The notes beneath the pieces were generated by a model. It did not search any database. It saw only the letters and a list, made by a program, of their open reading frames with translations, and was not told the origin of the DNA. A program made the position numbers and the translations under genes. From NCBI RefSeq assembly GCF_000321225.1, contig NW_004450478.1, positions 478,903-542,902 of the forward strand: 64,000 nt of DNA, read 5' to 3'. The stretch's first letter is position 1; every line of letters begins with the position of its first letter. Source of the stretch: Odobenus rosmarus divergens. Lineage: Eukaryota > Chordata > Mammalia > Carnivora > Odobenidae. This document shows, one piece after another, positions 44,858 to 56,958 of this stretch.

Positions 44858-46370
44858 ATGGATTGGATATGCCTAAGTTTATCTACCCCTTGGAGAGATG
44901 TATTTATTTTTTCCAGGTCTAGAGTGAGAACTCAGGATCCTATCCATCTTGTCTCTAAAAAGCAAAGATTTTTCTCTCTCTTCAGGAGGGTAGTGGGAGG
45001 CAACTATCTCTTTCTCTTATATGTAAGCAGAGAAAACCCACTTTCCTGTTTGTTGCTTATGTTACAGACTTTGTATCAGTAAGATATTTGACTTGTTTTT
45101 CCTTGTATCAATCCAGCCGTAAGAATAGGGATATAGTGAAACATGTTGTCATTATTTCCTTTTTCATTGGATAACCATGATATATCTCTGTTACAGAGCA
45201 CCTTATGTTTATGTCCAGGATAAAATTAATAAGATGAATGTTAAAAATGCGACAAGGACTATCACCACAATCTAAGAGAAAACAGTAATAAGTAGAGTGG
45301 ATATGTTCTTAGGAGTAAGGATGCCCTACCTAGTCTCTAAGAATGATTCAGAATCAACATTAAAGGGATTAATAATTTGGAGGTCATCATTGGATGAAAT
45401 TGAAGGTCTCTAATCACTGAGTGAGATCCAGGAATTTATTTCAGAGCTAAAGTAGTTCAGAATTGAGTAGTAATAATAGCACGTAAAACTTGTACCTACC
45501 TTCTAACTCAAAGCAAAGACTAAAGAGGTGGAATGTACTATTAAAAACCCATATAAGGAAAAAAAATATATTACTTCAAAATAAATTAATGGAAAATTGA
45601 TGTAAATGCTGCCATATTTCAACTGAATAATTAAGAAAACATAAAAAGGATAAATTTACCTTCTTTAATTGATGGGCTATTCCCCATATCCTTCTGGGAT
45701 AATGCCACACCTAAAACGGGGAGGGGGAGGAAGGAAGTGGTGGAATTAGGTCCACTTAATATAGATAAATTATACATTAAAAGACAGAAGTTATAGGTGA
45801 TTCCTGTAAAGATGATAACAAGAGCAGCTTCCCTGTATAAGCAGAGTGACAATGCAAAAATATAATTTCTATAATAAAATAGAAATTATTTCATATTGTT
45901 TTTTTAGATTTTTTGTTAAAACTATATTTTTTTTACAAGACTTTAGAGTTTTATGAGAGTGGTTCCAATAAAAAATCTTGCTGATTCCCAATCCCGAATA
46001 GTTTTGAAAAATATAAATGATGTATTTAATATGTTAATCAGTAATTTCAATTTATTCTAAAACTGGTTATTAATTGTGCAGAAATAAAGTATAATTGATG
46101 TTTTATTGGAATCTTATTTTTTCAAACAATTTTAAAAATATGGTTATAGTTATAGACCAAAATGTAAGCAATTATGAGATTTATGAATCCACTGACAATC
46201 CTTTAGCATCAACTCATTTACGTGTTGATGAAGCTCACTAATGTTTTGGAACAATCAAACTGACAGTTATATTACTTAAAGGAAACAGCTTGTTACTACT
46301 AAACAGACATCCTGGTATCATTAATTCTTAATCACTTGTAGAGATGACTTTAAATATTTCTAGTCCCTAA
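44858..46370. other. Unassigned stretch, about 1.5 kb
   Basis: No named repeat. It contains the acceptor-like site and short hydrophobic frame at 45209-45273 reported as a finding. It might be an internal part of an old retrovirus next to the LTRs on its left, or unique sequence. Confidence 0.4.
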
Positions 46371-46381
46371 AAATAAGCCCA

Positions 46382-46578
46382 GGTGCCTGGGTGGCTCGGT
46401 TGGTTAAGTGACTGCCTTCGGCTCGGGTCATGATCCTGGAGTTCTGGGATCGAATCCCACATCGGGCTCCCTGCTCAGCAGGGAGTCTGCTTCTCCCTCT
46501 GGCCCTCTTCCCTCTCGTGCTCTCTATCTCTCATTCTCTCTCTCTCAAATAAATAAAATCTTTAAAAAAATATAAATG
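46382..46578 (+). mobile_element. CAN SINE with perfect 11-bp target duplication
   Basis: GGTGCCTGGGTGGCTCGGTT head, GTGCTCTCTATCTCTC subtype block and AAATAAATAAAATC tail. AAATAAGCCCA occurs at 46371-46381 and 46579-46589. Same subtype as 32985. Confidence 0.96.
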
Positions 46579-46589
46579 AAATAAGCCCA

Positions 46590-46991
46590 AATATATTACA
46601 TTATTTTAGGTACTATGTAGAAATGTTCTCTCCATGGATTAATTTCTGAAACACTGCCATCTTGTGGTGTTCCTTACAGAACCTCTATGAGTCATTTACT
46701 ATATGGACTTTTGGTGAAAACAAATATTGTCCTCTAATGAGATTAATAAATAGACCCAAGTGAATACCATGGAAACCTAGAGATTAATAATAGCCTTATC
46801 TTTTCAATTATGAAATATGTCCTTAGTATTCACGTAGGTGGGGAGTTCTAAGGTAGTATTTCAGAAGCAAAAAAATCATCTTATTTGCCTATAAAGTTGT
46901 TAATAGGAAATATTTCAAAGAGAAATTTAATCAAATACCAACTCATATTCTCTCTGGAGAGAAAACCCTCTGTTTTGTCTCAGTCCCATTT
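46590..46991. other. Unassigned stretch left of the direct repeat
   Basis: Nothing recognised. It runs up to the upstream copy of the 132-bp repeat. Confidence 0.5.
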
Positions 46992-47123
46992 ATTTCAGTA
47001 CAACTACTTAGTATATTTTATATAAGTTTGACAAATTATTTAGCAAACAAACATGGGCTACTGTTTTTCTTTTGGCCCTTTGTGGAACCAGATCTCATTT
47101 GCATTATGATTTAGACCAAGTTC
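46992..47123 (+). repeat. Long direct repeat, upstream copy (132 bp)
   Basis: From ATTTCAGTACAACTACTTAG to TTAGACCAAGTTC. It differs from the copy at 47943 by one substitution (ACTG versus ACTA) and a 3-bp indel (CAA). It sits immediately before the retrocopy-like insert. Confidence 0.97.
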
Positions 47124-47942
47124 GTGTGTCGAAGACAACCAAACCATTATCAGCCTGTCTCTGAAAGTCCTGGTGGAGGAGAGCTGCCTGCCTGCTGATC
47201 TGGTTCATCCTGAACTGTCACAGGCACAAGAACTGAACTTCCGGCTTGACAGAGTCATCACGTTTTTGGTCCCTTTGTCACAGTAGCTGACATTACTCTA
47301 ACACACATTTATAAATGCATATGTATGAATATGATTAAAAAGTAGAATTTTACCATATATACTGTTTCACTTAATGATACATTGCAACAACAGATACCTT
47401 TTTAATGTTTTTTCAGTCTTATTGTGAAGAATGTCAAATCTACAGAGGAGTTGAAAGAATAGTGAAAATAATACCCATTACTCTTTAGCTTGTCCGTTTG
47501 CATGCGTATGCTCTCATACATGCATGCTCTCTCTATATTTTTCTGAAAAATTTCAAAGTAACTTCACCCCTAAAATTTCATGATACTTCAAAATACTTAA
47601 ACATGCATCTCCTATCAAAACATTCTCCTACAAAGCCACAATACCATTTATCTTAACTAAGAAAATGTAATAGTTCCATGACATTAATATGTGGAACATA
47701 TTCAAATTGTCCACCCCAAAATTTTTTAGCTGTTTGTTTTGATCTATGATCTAATCAAAGTACATGCATTGCATGCAGTTTTTATGTCCCTTTAGTCTTT
47801 GGTTTTCTGCCTCTCTTGCTTTTTCATGTTTTTTTACTGTTTTGAGGAGTCCCAGCCTCATAGGTCTTATGTTCTGAATTTGATTGTTTCCTCATAATAA
47901 AATTCAGGTTAACCAATTTTGGTATGCACATTCTAAAAAAAA
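47124..47942 (+). pseudogene. Probable 5'-truncated processed retrocopy, parent unknown
   Basis: The insert lies exactly between the two copies of a long direct repeat. Its first 160 bp are GC-richer than the surroundings and keep one frame open to TAG at 47284-47286. About 610 bp of AT-rich 3'-UTR-like sequence follows, then AATAAA at 47896-47901, and 33 nt later a run of nine A at 47935-47943 abutting the downstream repeat. That is the layout of a retroposed mRNA 3' end with its target duplication. The UTR-like part (from about 47420) also resembles an old L1 3' region, so it may instead be an L1-derived insert. The translated end (for example SLKVLVEESCLPADLVHPEL) is not a protein I recognise. 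It lacks an initiating Met. Confidence 0.5.
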
Positions 47943-48077
47943 ATTTCAGTACAACAACTACTTAGTATATTTTATATAAGTTTGACAAATTATTTAGCAA
48001 ACAAACATGGGCTACTATTTTTCTTTTGGCCCTTTGTGGAACCAGATCTCATTTGCATTATGATTTAGACCAAGTTC
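47943..48077 (+). repeat. Long direct repeat, downstream copy (135 bp)
   Basis: Second copy of the 46992-47123 segment, starting at the end of the A run. Its right edge runs into a 19-bp tandem repeat (48062-48080 and 48081-48099, unit GATTTAGAYCAAGTTCCAR). Confidence 0.97.
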
Positions 48078-49759
48078 CAAGATTTAGATCAAGTTCCAGG
48101 GGATATATTCTTTTTTAGACACAGTTGTGTTGAATGATCCAGGATTATTTAAAATTTTCTTACTCTTCCTATCCACAGAATATAGATATACAACTAATAA
48201 AGAGAAGCGAGTTTTAGCTTATAGTCTATTTTATCACTGAAATATGATTAGTTTAATTGATCTCTTGTTTCCTAGTTTGACTCCAAATTAAGCTCAACTG
48301 TTTATAGAAAGCCAAGTTAGATATTTACCTCTGTTGAAGACAGGCACAAGGATATTCAACATGATTTGAAGGCCACTTCAAAACTTTTTCATAAATTACT
48401 GGCAAAAATCACAATCTCCATTTGACTCTATAAACTCTGACATACTAATTTAAATGATAGATTATATCACTTTATGCTCTGTTTTGTAAAGGTTTTTTGT
48501 TACTCAAATATTAAATAGAAATAATGAAACTTATGAAAATTTAGCTTCAATAAAGAGAAATCCTGGGGTCTTTTATACTAAGAGAGTGCCTAGATCTGCA
48601 ATAATGCACCAAGAGCATTGCATAGATTGTGAACATAGGAACGGTGTGTAAAAACACTTTTGAGATCAGCTTAGGTTTCCTCTGGTAGCTGAAGCAGAAG
48701 GAAGCATTTTGCAAGTGATACCAGGGTAAAATGCCCGGAAGCTTTGAGTATTGAAGCAGTTTTCACAGAATGAAAGGAAAAGTCCTTGTGAAGCAACTTT
48801 GCCCTTGCTCTCAAGACACTCATATTTTCTGCAGCAGAAATTAATGTGAGTACTATCAATGAACTCAACCTTGTAATAAGTTCTGCTTATATCTTTGCCA
48901 AATGTTTTGTGTATCTCTGTATTCTGTTCCAAAAAATTCAAGTGCTTTTACTTTTCCCTGTGAAACATTAACTTATAGAGTAACCTCAGTATTTTCCTTT
49001 AGGATTGAATCCTGAGATGTAATCAAGAATATTATTGCCCTTCCTTTTCATGACTTCAAATGTTCAGTTTCAAAGTAATCAATTTTAATAGGAGGAGAAA
49101 GGATAATGGTTTTGAATAAGTACCAATGCTGATATGGCAAGACCAAAATAATATATTTTTATATGAGTGATAACATCCTCCACTAATGCCTATTATTGTT
49201 AATGTTTTAATTCAAAGTAACATCTGAGTATAAAAAGCAATTTTTATAGATATAAATTCAATCATTATTAGATATGACAAAATAAGAATCTTGGCCAAAT
49301 GCCACTTGTTAAAAATACAATTTTTGAATAAAAAATCATACTGATATGTATGTGTTATTAAAAATATAACTCATGCACATGACATTAAATACATATAAAG
49401 GAGATACTTTATTAGTTTTGTGTAATATAAAGGCACATTGTACCTGAAAACTTATATTAATCACATTAATATACAAATATTACAGATTCAGAGTTTAATA
49501 TTTCTAGAAAATGACAATTTTAAATTTAAGTCTCTTCAATGCAGGTCTTTTTGAAATATATTTGATTTGAAAGACATTTGTGTATCTATGCTGCCGTAAC
49601 TTCTTTAAGAGATCTGCATATTTTTAACAAGCGTGTTTCGTAGAAGAGTATTTCTGAACATAAAATCAAGAAGATGCTTAAAAATCAAATGCATTAAAGC
49701 CTAAGCAGAAACTCAAGCATGCTGTTAAAATGTAAACTGAGGCACATTAAATTTTTCAA
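48078..49759. other. Unassigned stretch, about 1.7 kb
   Basis: No named repeat. Two overlapping minus-strand frames at 48941-48666 (91 codons) and 48868-48671 (65 codons) stand out slightly but match nothing known to me. Confidence 0.45.
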
Positions 49760-50095
49760 GTGTTTATTTGTGTATGCATTCTTTCTAGTCTGGCTGTGCC
49801 AAACCAGAGGTGATTAGGAGCCTTCCACAGACAGGGGCTAGGGGAAGGATTTTTATAGAGAAGATCTGGAAGCAAAGCAAGGAAATTATTGGATTGGCTA
49901 TATCTTAAGCAGTTGCCTTATATGGGAAAGCCTAGTTGGTTGTTTTTTTCTTGGTTTTCTTAAGTTTCATTTTCCTGGATCAAGTACATTGACTCTGGCT
50001 TAGATTTTGGTTTGCTTGCATAGGCTCCCCAGGCATTAGATAGAGCCACCTCAGTCCAATGGCCTCCTTGTTTAAATACTTTAACAGCTCTTAAA
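49760..50095 (-). mobile_element. Possible old LTR
   Basis: GAAGATCTGGAAGCAAAGCAAG, TTAAGCAGTTGCCTTATATG, GTTTGCTTGCATAGGC and GGCATTAGATAGAGCC on plus resemble an old mammalian LTR in reverse. On minus it would start TGTTAAAGTATTT and have AAATAAACACTTG near its end. The family is uncertain. Confidence 0.35.
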
Positions 50096-50449
50096 TTATT
50101 AGATTGTATTTATTATTCTTTCAGACAGGATGGAAAAGATTTGCTGAAATCTACCTTTACCACTTATGCCTGAAATTTTATAGGCATCCTCAAAATCTAT
50201 GGAAAATGTTTGTGTTCCTCGTGACTTGGCTTAGGAAGAAAGGACCATTCCCTTCATTTAAAGCTATGGGATAAAAAGGAAGGGGAAAGCAAAGAAGGAA
50301 GGAAGAATAATACTCCCAACTTTAATATTTCCATTTCAGTCTACATTTCAGAAGTAGTCTAATTAGCAAAAATGTTCCGAGGGCTTACTTCTACCTAGTA
50401 CTCACTGCCTAATATGGTATTCTGCCTCTATGTTAGCATCTCACCTTTA

Positions 50450-50630
50450 TATGACATTTTCAATTTATAAAGTGTACTCTCATGGTTTCATGCAAGCTTC
50501 ACACAAAATTCTAAGAAGTAGGGATGACCATTAATTCCAGGTTTATAAGTGAGGAAATTGAGGATTAGAGAAGTTGTGTAACTTGCCATGGCTATAAAGC
50601 TAGTAAGTCAGAAGGCAGGTCTTCTTAAAT
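50450..50630 (-). mobile_element. MIR-type ancient SINE
   Basis: TAAGTGAGGAAATTGAGGATT, AGAGAAGTTGTGTAACTTGCC and GCTATAAAGCTAGTAAGTCAG follow MIR in reverse. Confidence 0.75.
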
Positions 50631-51637
50631 TATGGTTGCTGGAGTCCCCAACCCCCCCGATCCCAAAATAATTATAAATGTGATTCATATAAATATAAAG
50701 CAATTGATTATTTTGATTGCATTTGAATGTTGAACTTTCATAATGCTAAAATGAGTATTCAAACATTTGTGACATAGGTTAATACATAATTGTGAAGGTA
50801 CAGAAGAAAAACGGAAACAATGTACAACCATGCTTGATAAATAAGAGACTTAAGAAAGCTTCCTATATTATGCAGGCAGAGTATCCTGGCCTAGTTAAAA
50901 ATAGATGCACTTGACTAACAGGTTTCAAGCAAATGGCTAACTCGTTCACTGCTTTGCTTCTCATGCTTATGTATGTTTGTAGCTGTGTGTGTGTGCGTAG
51001 TTTATATCATATTGAAAATCATTTACATGTGAAACTACATTTGGAAATACTTATTTTATTTATTTTTTGGAAATACTTTATATAAATTTTAAAATTCTGT
51101 CCTTTCAGACAATATTAAAAAAATCAATTTGTCATTCAAGACTAGAGCCCAGTTCTCATGGTTGTTCAAATCTCATTTCATTTAATTATATTTAAGAAAA
51201 TCAGATATATTTACTAAGTTAATGTAGAAATTTCACTATTTTTAAAAATCTCAAATCATGTATAAAATGTATAACAAAGCAGAAATTCAGGTTTTTTAAA
51301 TATAAATTCTACTGAATTTCACCTGAAACATGTATTACTATGTCATGTGTTTGTAAATATTTCTCAACATGAAGTTTTATTTAACCATCTGTAAATAGCT
51401 AAGATTTTGAGGAAATATAGACTCCATTAGATGTCTGATAGGTAAATCTTGGAAAGAAATAGCTATTTTGCAGTAGAGAAAAAAAATCAAATATACTGTT
51501 TGCTCTGGTAATCTGTGTGTTTCCCCCTGACTTAAAGAACTGCTATAACCAAATAGCATACAGATATTTGTTTGTTTATTAGATAAGTCTCTATCTGTTT
51601 CTTATGCTTTGAACAAATGTCTTCAAATAGGAGATGT
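50631..51637. other. Unassigned AT-rich stretch
   Basis: A short GT patch at 50985-50997 and a repeated TTTGGAAATACTT (about 51042 and 51066) are the only structure. No gene. Confidence 0.5.
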
Positions 51638-51647
51638 TAATGGAGAG

Positions 51648-51876
51648 GTTTTTTTTTTTGTTTTTGTTTTAAGATTTTATTTATTTATTTTAGAGCATGA
51701 GCAAGGGGAGGAGCAGAGGGAGAGGAGCTGCGGGGGTAGGGAGAGAGAATCTCAAGCAGACCCGACACTGAGCACGGAGCCCGACTTTGGCTCAGTCCCA
51801 CAACCCGTGAGATCATGGACCTAAGCTGAAACCAAGTGTCAGAGGCTCAACCGACGAAGCCACCCAGGTGCCCCAA
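51648..51876 (-). mobile_element. CAN SINE, diverged
   Basis: Poly(T) with a G interruption, TAAGATTTTATTTATTTA, GA-rich centre with GGAGCTGCGGGGGTAGG and CCACCCAGGTGCCCC end on plus. TAATGGAGAG (51638-51647) and TAATGGATAG (51877-51886) flank it. Confidence 0.93.
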
Positions 51877-51886
51877 TAATGGATAG

Positions 51887-54800
51887 TTCTTGACCTATTG
51901 CTTGTTGTGTTTCTGAACTAACTGCCGGAGTAGAACCCTTACTTCTTCCATATTTAGCACTTACTGCCTTGCCAGATTTTCTAGTTGGTCACAGCAACTT
52001 TACCCTTAGCTCATAAACAGAATAATGTGTAAGGTTTAATCATATAAAATAAGATCCTCACAATGCATCATGAGAAGACAAGTTTGAGTGAAACCATTAA
52101 AGTGATAAATTCTTATAAAACAATCTGGTGCATGTGCATGTGTGTGATAGCAAATGTAGTGGAAGTGCTCAAAAAGAAAAAAAACAAACCCAAAAATACA
52201 ATTTGCATTCTTCCACCTTTCCCAGAGAAGGCATCTGCAACAACCAAGTCATTTAAATTCTTGGGCTTTCTCACCCTAGAATTCTAAATTCTTTCAAACC
52301 AATTCTTATTTAACAGAAGTCCCAGGGGCTAGTAGACTGCCAAAAAGTATAGTATTTCTGGCTCATGGACCTCAGATAATTCCCAAATTGTAGAATGTAT
52401 TGCAAGTTGTTTATTGTAAACATGAAGATATTAAAACTCCATTCACTGTGAAACAAATTGAAATCCAGTGAGTTTAAAAGTAAGCATTACAGTTTCAACT
52501 GTAGCCATTAGCTGGCTGAAGTGGACACAATTATAAGGAGTACGTTTGAAATAGTTGTCTTTTTTTTTTTTTTTTTTGGCCTTCAACAGCATCTATTCAA
52601 CAGAGCCTTCTGTTTTAGTATAAAAGTTAATCACTTGAATATATTGGATGTTCAAATACATCATTATCATTAGTCCTATGTGAAAGTTAGAGAAAAAATA
52701 TAATTTGTCCTCCTAGAGTATTTATTCTACATAATGAGAGGGGAGCAAAACATCTTTGTGATTTTTACAATATCACTGAAAATTCATATATGTCTTTTGA
52801 GGAGTCGTGATATATGGTTAGTTACTGCTGAAGTGCTCAGTGAGGCCACAAATTAAATGAGGATATTTCTAGATTATTGTAATATGTATTTCTTTAGAAG
52901 TCTCAGTGACTAAAGAGATTAATCACCAACAATGCAAATAAACTGATATACCAAATCATTTTCCGTGTTCTTTTTTGTTTTCTATTGTTTTTGTTGTTGT
53001 TAGTAATATATCTCTACTTGCTTGTAGCAGGACATCCAGTTCACACCAGTCAATAACAGATCACTGTCTTCCTTATCTAAAAAATCTAGAGGTAATATTG
53101 GTTCAAGGAGAGCTGAGTTCTTTGCTTAAACACTACCTGATACCAGTTTTCCTGATTTTTTTTTTGACACTTCTGTTCAATTGATTTTACTCTCAGATTC
53201 TTCAAGATAGCCTCTATTTTGTATCCCTCAATGCAACCAATAAAAACAAAAGAAGCTTTAACAATAAAGTATTTAGAGTTCACACTTTTTGACTGACCAC
53301 ATTCACATATATCATATAATAGGTGTATATGTATATAAATCATATATATGTGGTTCTAAAAGGACTTAAAATAATTTCATCTAGTCCTAACATCTAGCTT
53401 CACATCCAGGATTTTTAGGTGAAGTTAAGCTCAGATTATAAGTCATCAATATTTGACAATCTATAATTATTTAATCAGCCACAAAATGTAATAAACATCT
53501 AGGAGAAAAGATAACTTTTTGAGAAGAAAGGATAGAAAACATGACATCATTGTTATTAATTCATAACACATGTATCCTAAAATATAGAAGAGAAAGGACT
53601 TCCTAAACTGGTGATGAACTGGTTTTGTTTTTATGTCACCTGCATTTTACATTTGTACTCCCCTATTCTTATGCATCTTGAACATATCTGAGATAAATAT
53701 GCAGATGGCCTTCCATTCTGCAAGATGTGATCCTTAGGAGCCAGATTATTTGTAGACCAGCCTACAAAATAATGATTTCCCTAGACTTTGGTCAAAAATA
53801 TAACTTTAAAAAGTACTTTTTGTTGTTAGTTTTGGTTTTGTATGTGTCTTTGTGTTTGTCACCTTCTTGTTTTATTTTGATTGGAATCCATTGCTAGTAA
53901 GCAATTTTGGAGATCTTGTCCACTTATACTCATTAGATCTAATTCTTTGTCTAGAAAGTTCTCTCTGTAATCAACAGCTTCTGTGCCCTGTTTCTCCTAT
54001 TAGTATCTGCATTATGGCTTACATTTAGATCACTGGCTCCTTCTCTGCCTCTATATCCATTTTAACCTCTGTCTTGGGAAATTCAAAATAATGGCCTACT
54101 GGGTTATAAGGGAATGAATACAGGCTGCATCTCTCCAACGGTGTCAGAGAGTTTAATGAAAGGGGTTGCATTAAAGAAGTCCAGGAAAATCCATCTTCTT
54201 TCATATTGTTATAACCTGCACAGACTTGTCTTTTAATAATATGATCTCAGTTCCCAGTATTGGTCTTGTCCAACCCTACCAGCTTTCATGTTGAATTAAG
54301 CAATCTTGGATTACAGGACACAAGAATAAATGTTCTTGTTTTATCTTCAGTATACTTTCAGAAAGGTTATTTTCTTAGTTCTGGTCCTCTAGGAAACAGA
54401 ACTTGAGACATGAATTAAAGTGATAACATTTTATTATAGAGGTACAAGTTTAAAACTAAGAAAGAAGATAAAGGGAAGGCCAAAGACATACTGCTTATCT
54501 ACCCTTCCTTGCTACTTTCTTATGTGCACTTTTTCTATTCTTCAGTGAGAACCTTTAAAAAGCAAAAATCTTTCTAAGATCATCCCACAGAAGATTCACT
54601 TTTTTCTTTTTTTAATATATAGTTTGTCTTACTACTTTGAGTTTACCCTTAAAGTGTATATTTAACACATCACTGTTTTTAATGGTTGCAATGACAAGAA
54701 AGTATAGTCCATTTCTAGAAAGAATGGCTAAATGCTGATTTATAAAGCTAAAATATGAAGTCTAGAAGATGGGTGAGTGGTAATTTAGTTTATTCTTGAT

Positions 54801-56819
54801 TTGCTTATCATCAGTGCTTCTACCTTAGATGTTCTTTCTCCTCTCTATTCTGTGCCTTACAGTGTTTTAGATTTTCAAGATTTCCATTTTGCGTTGATAA
54901 GGAGAGTTGCAAAATTTGGTGTTTTTTTAATCTACCATACTCTGAAACTAAAATATCTGCTCTAAAACAGACTTTTATTTTACTTTATTTTTAAAACTGA
55001 CTTTTAATGTGGGAATATTAACTGCCTCTTAAAGCTTATTCTGAGTTCTATTATGCTTGAATCTTATTTTCTTTGACTTATCAAGACTCACGATCACACT
55101 TTTGTACTTCTGATTTTTGCAAGGCTATTGTAATAATTTCTTATACACAATGGTTGTTTAGATTGGTGTAGAGACAGTAGAGATAGGAAGGAATTAGAAG
55201 ATTGAAGACCTATTTGGAGTATAGAATTAATGAGACTACATCATTAAGTATGAAGGTGAGAAAAAGAAATTATTAGCTGAAGCATGGAGAATGGTATTTT
55301 TTTTAAGTTTTCTATGGCATAATCTAATACACAAGTCTGTTTCATTATCCCAACTCTTGATTCTAATGTGTTCAGGTTTAAATAATATACTTTTGAGTAT
55401 TTTTATATCCATCAATCATATCCTACATTTATTATAATTAACATTTTGAAATTTATTAAAACCTGAATATTATTATAGATGGTTCTGAGAATGGCATCAT
55501 CTAATTTGACCTAATCATATTAAGATATTTGGGGGAATGATGTTAAACCTATAAATTAATATGTGTAAGCAAGATACATGGTTTGCATCTCTAAATTGCT
55601 AAAATATATATATTTTCAATTTCTCAATACCACTTTAATATGTGTAAACTATCTGCATTTTTGTTCCTTTTAAAAAAATAGTTCCCCAAATATTTTCTCT
55701 AGTTTATTATTGCTGGTATAAGGAAGATGCTCATTTTATTCATTTATATTTATAGAATTCCTTGTACTTCTATTTTTTTCTCCTTCTCTAATAGTCTTCT
55801 TTTATCTGAATCATTTAACTTTTCATAACTTCTAGAAAAATTCTTAAATGATAGCAATAATAGTAGGCTTTGTTACCTGTATTTCTGTTTAATGAAAATA
55901 TTTCAAGTATTTCTCTATTTTTTGCTATAATCCCTCCACATTTGTGACTGTTCTTAGCTTCACTTTGCAGAAATAAATGGCTCTTCAAAGTACAAACTCC
56001 TATTCTGAAGAATATCATTCAAATTTTGCATCATTCAAATGCAGACGTGAAATTATCAAAAGATTGATAACTTTCAGAAATAGTTTCTAGTATTGCTCAA
56101 TCTCAGTGCCCAAGTGTAGTTTGGCCAGTGTTTCCAAAGTATTTAACACACCAGATTCTTATCTGATGATGCCAGAACCATTTTGAACCACACAGATCTT
56201 TCAGATTACTGGCTGGGAATGAAAGAATAAAGGAGTGAAGTGGAGGATAGACACCACCCAAGTGTGATAATTTAAGTGATGGAGAGGAGTGTGTTTACAG
56301 ACTCACTGAGATATATTTTGAGATGTGTTGAAGGAACACAGTTTGGCTGAGGGGGCTGAAAGAATAGCAGTAGAGCAAAGGGAATTATTTATGAGATCCC
56401 AGAAAGCTAGTGGTTGTTCATTTCCAAAGCCCAACAGCCTGAAGCAAATAATGCTGAATCTGAGATATAAAACAACAGTGGGGCTTTTGAATAGAAGAAG
56501 AGAAATTTCGCACAGAACTGTAAACGTCAATGTTTATAAAAATTATCAGGAGTCACTGAAATCCTCAGTCATGAGATAGACTTAATTCTTATGGAGATGT
56601 TTCTGTGTATGAATTGTCCTAGGTAAAGAAAAGGTCCAATTGGTTTTATGCTTAAGAGCATCATTTTGTTTAAAAATGATATGATTGGTGGATTGATAAG
56701 AATGTTTCTTCTTCTCAGGCTGATTAAAAGATAATGGAGAAGAGTCATGGATAATGAATGTCTGTGAGAAGGCATTGCTACCTCTCTTAGAAATATTAAA
56801 TCTCTGTTCTTGTTGGAAT
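51887..56819. other. Largest repeat-poor stretch (about 4.9 kb)
   Basis: By eye this is mostly unique AT-rich sequence. It has a long T run at 52558-52579 and a short T run at 53156-53164. A weak LTR-end-like patch in reverse lies at about 54365-54480 (GGTCCTCTAGGAAACAGAAC). Frames up to 84 codons (for example 56325-56579) are unsupported. If the window has conserved noncoding elements, this is where I would look first. Confidence 0.45.
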
Positions 56820-56958
56820 GCCTGCCCTTCAAGAGGCAATGTGAGGATAATGAAAAGACTGGACACAGATTAGGAGAAAATATTTGACAAAACATTTGTA
56901 TCTAGAACATACAGAGAACTTTCAAGCTGTTATAAGAACATCATTTTAAAATATATGG
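56820..56958 (+). mobile_element. LINE-1 ORF2 fragment
   Basis: GAAAAGACTGGACACAGATTAG, GAGAAAATATTTGACAAAAC, TATCTAGAACATACAGAGAAC is L1 ORF2 text. It covers the same consensus region as 61230-61330, so the two flanks of the big L1 are not simply one split element. Confidence 0.7.

Noticed and set aside
52558..52579. Long T run as the tail of a minus-strand retrocopy
   Set aside because: No AATAAA-like signal at a sensible distance on minus, no target duplication and no recognisable coding part to its right.
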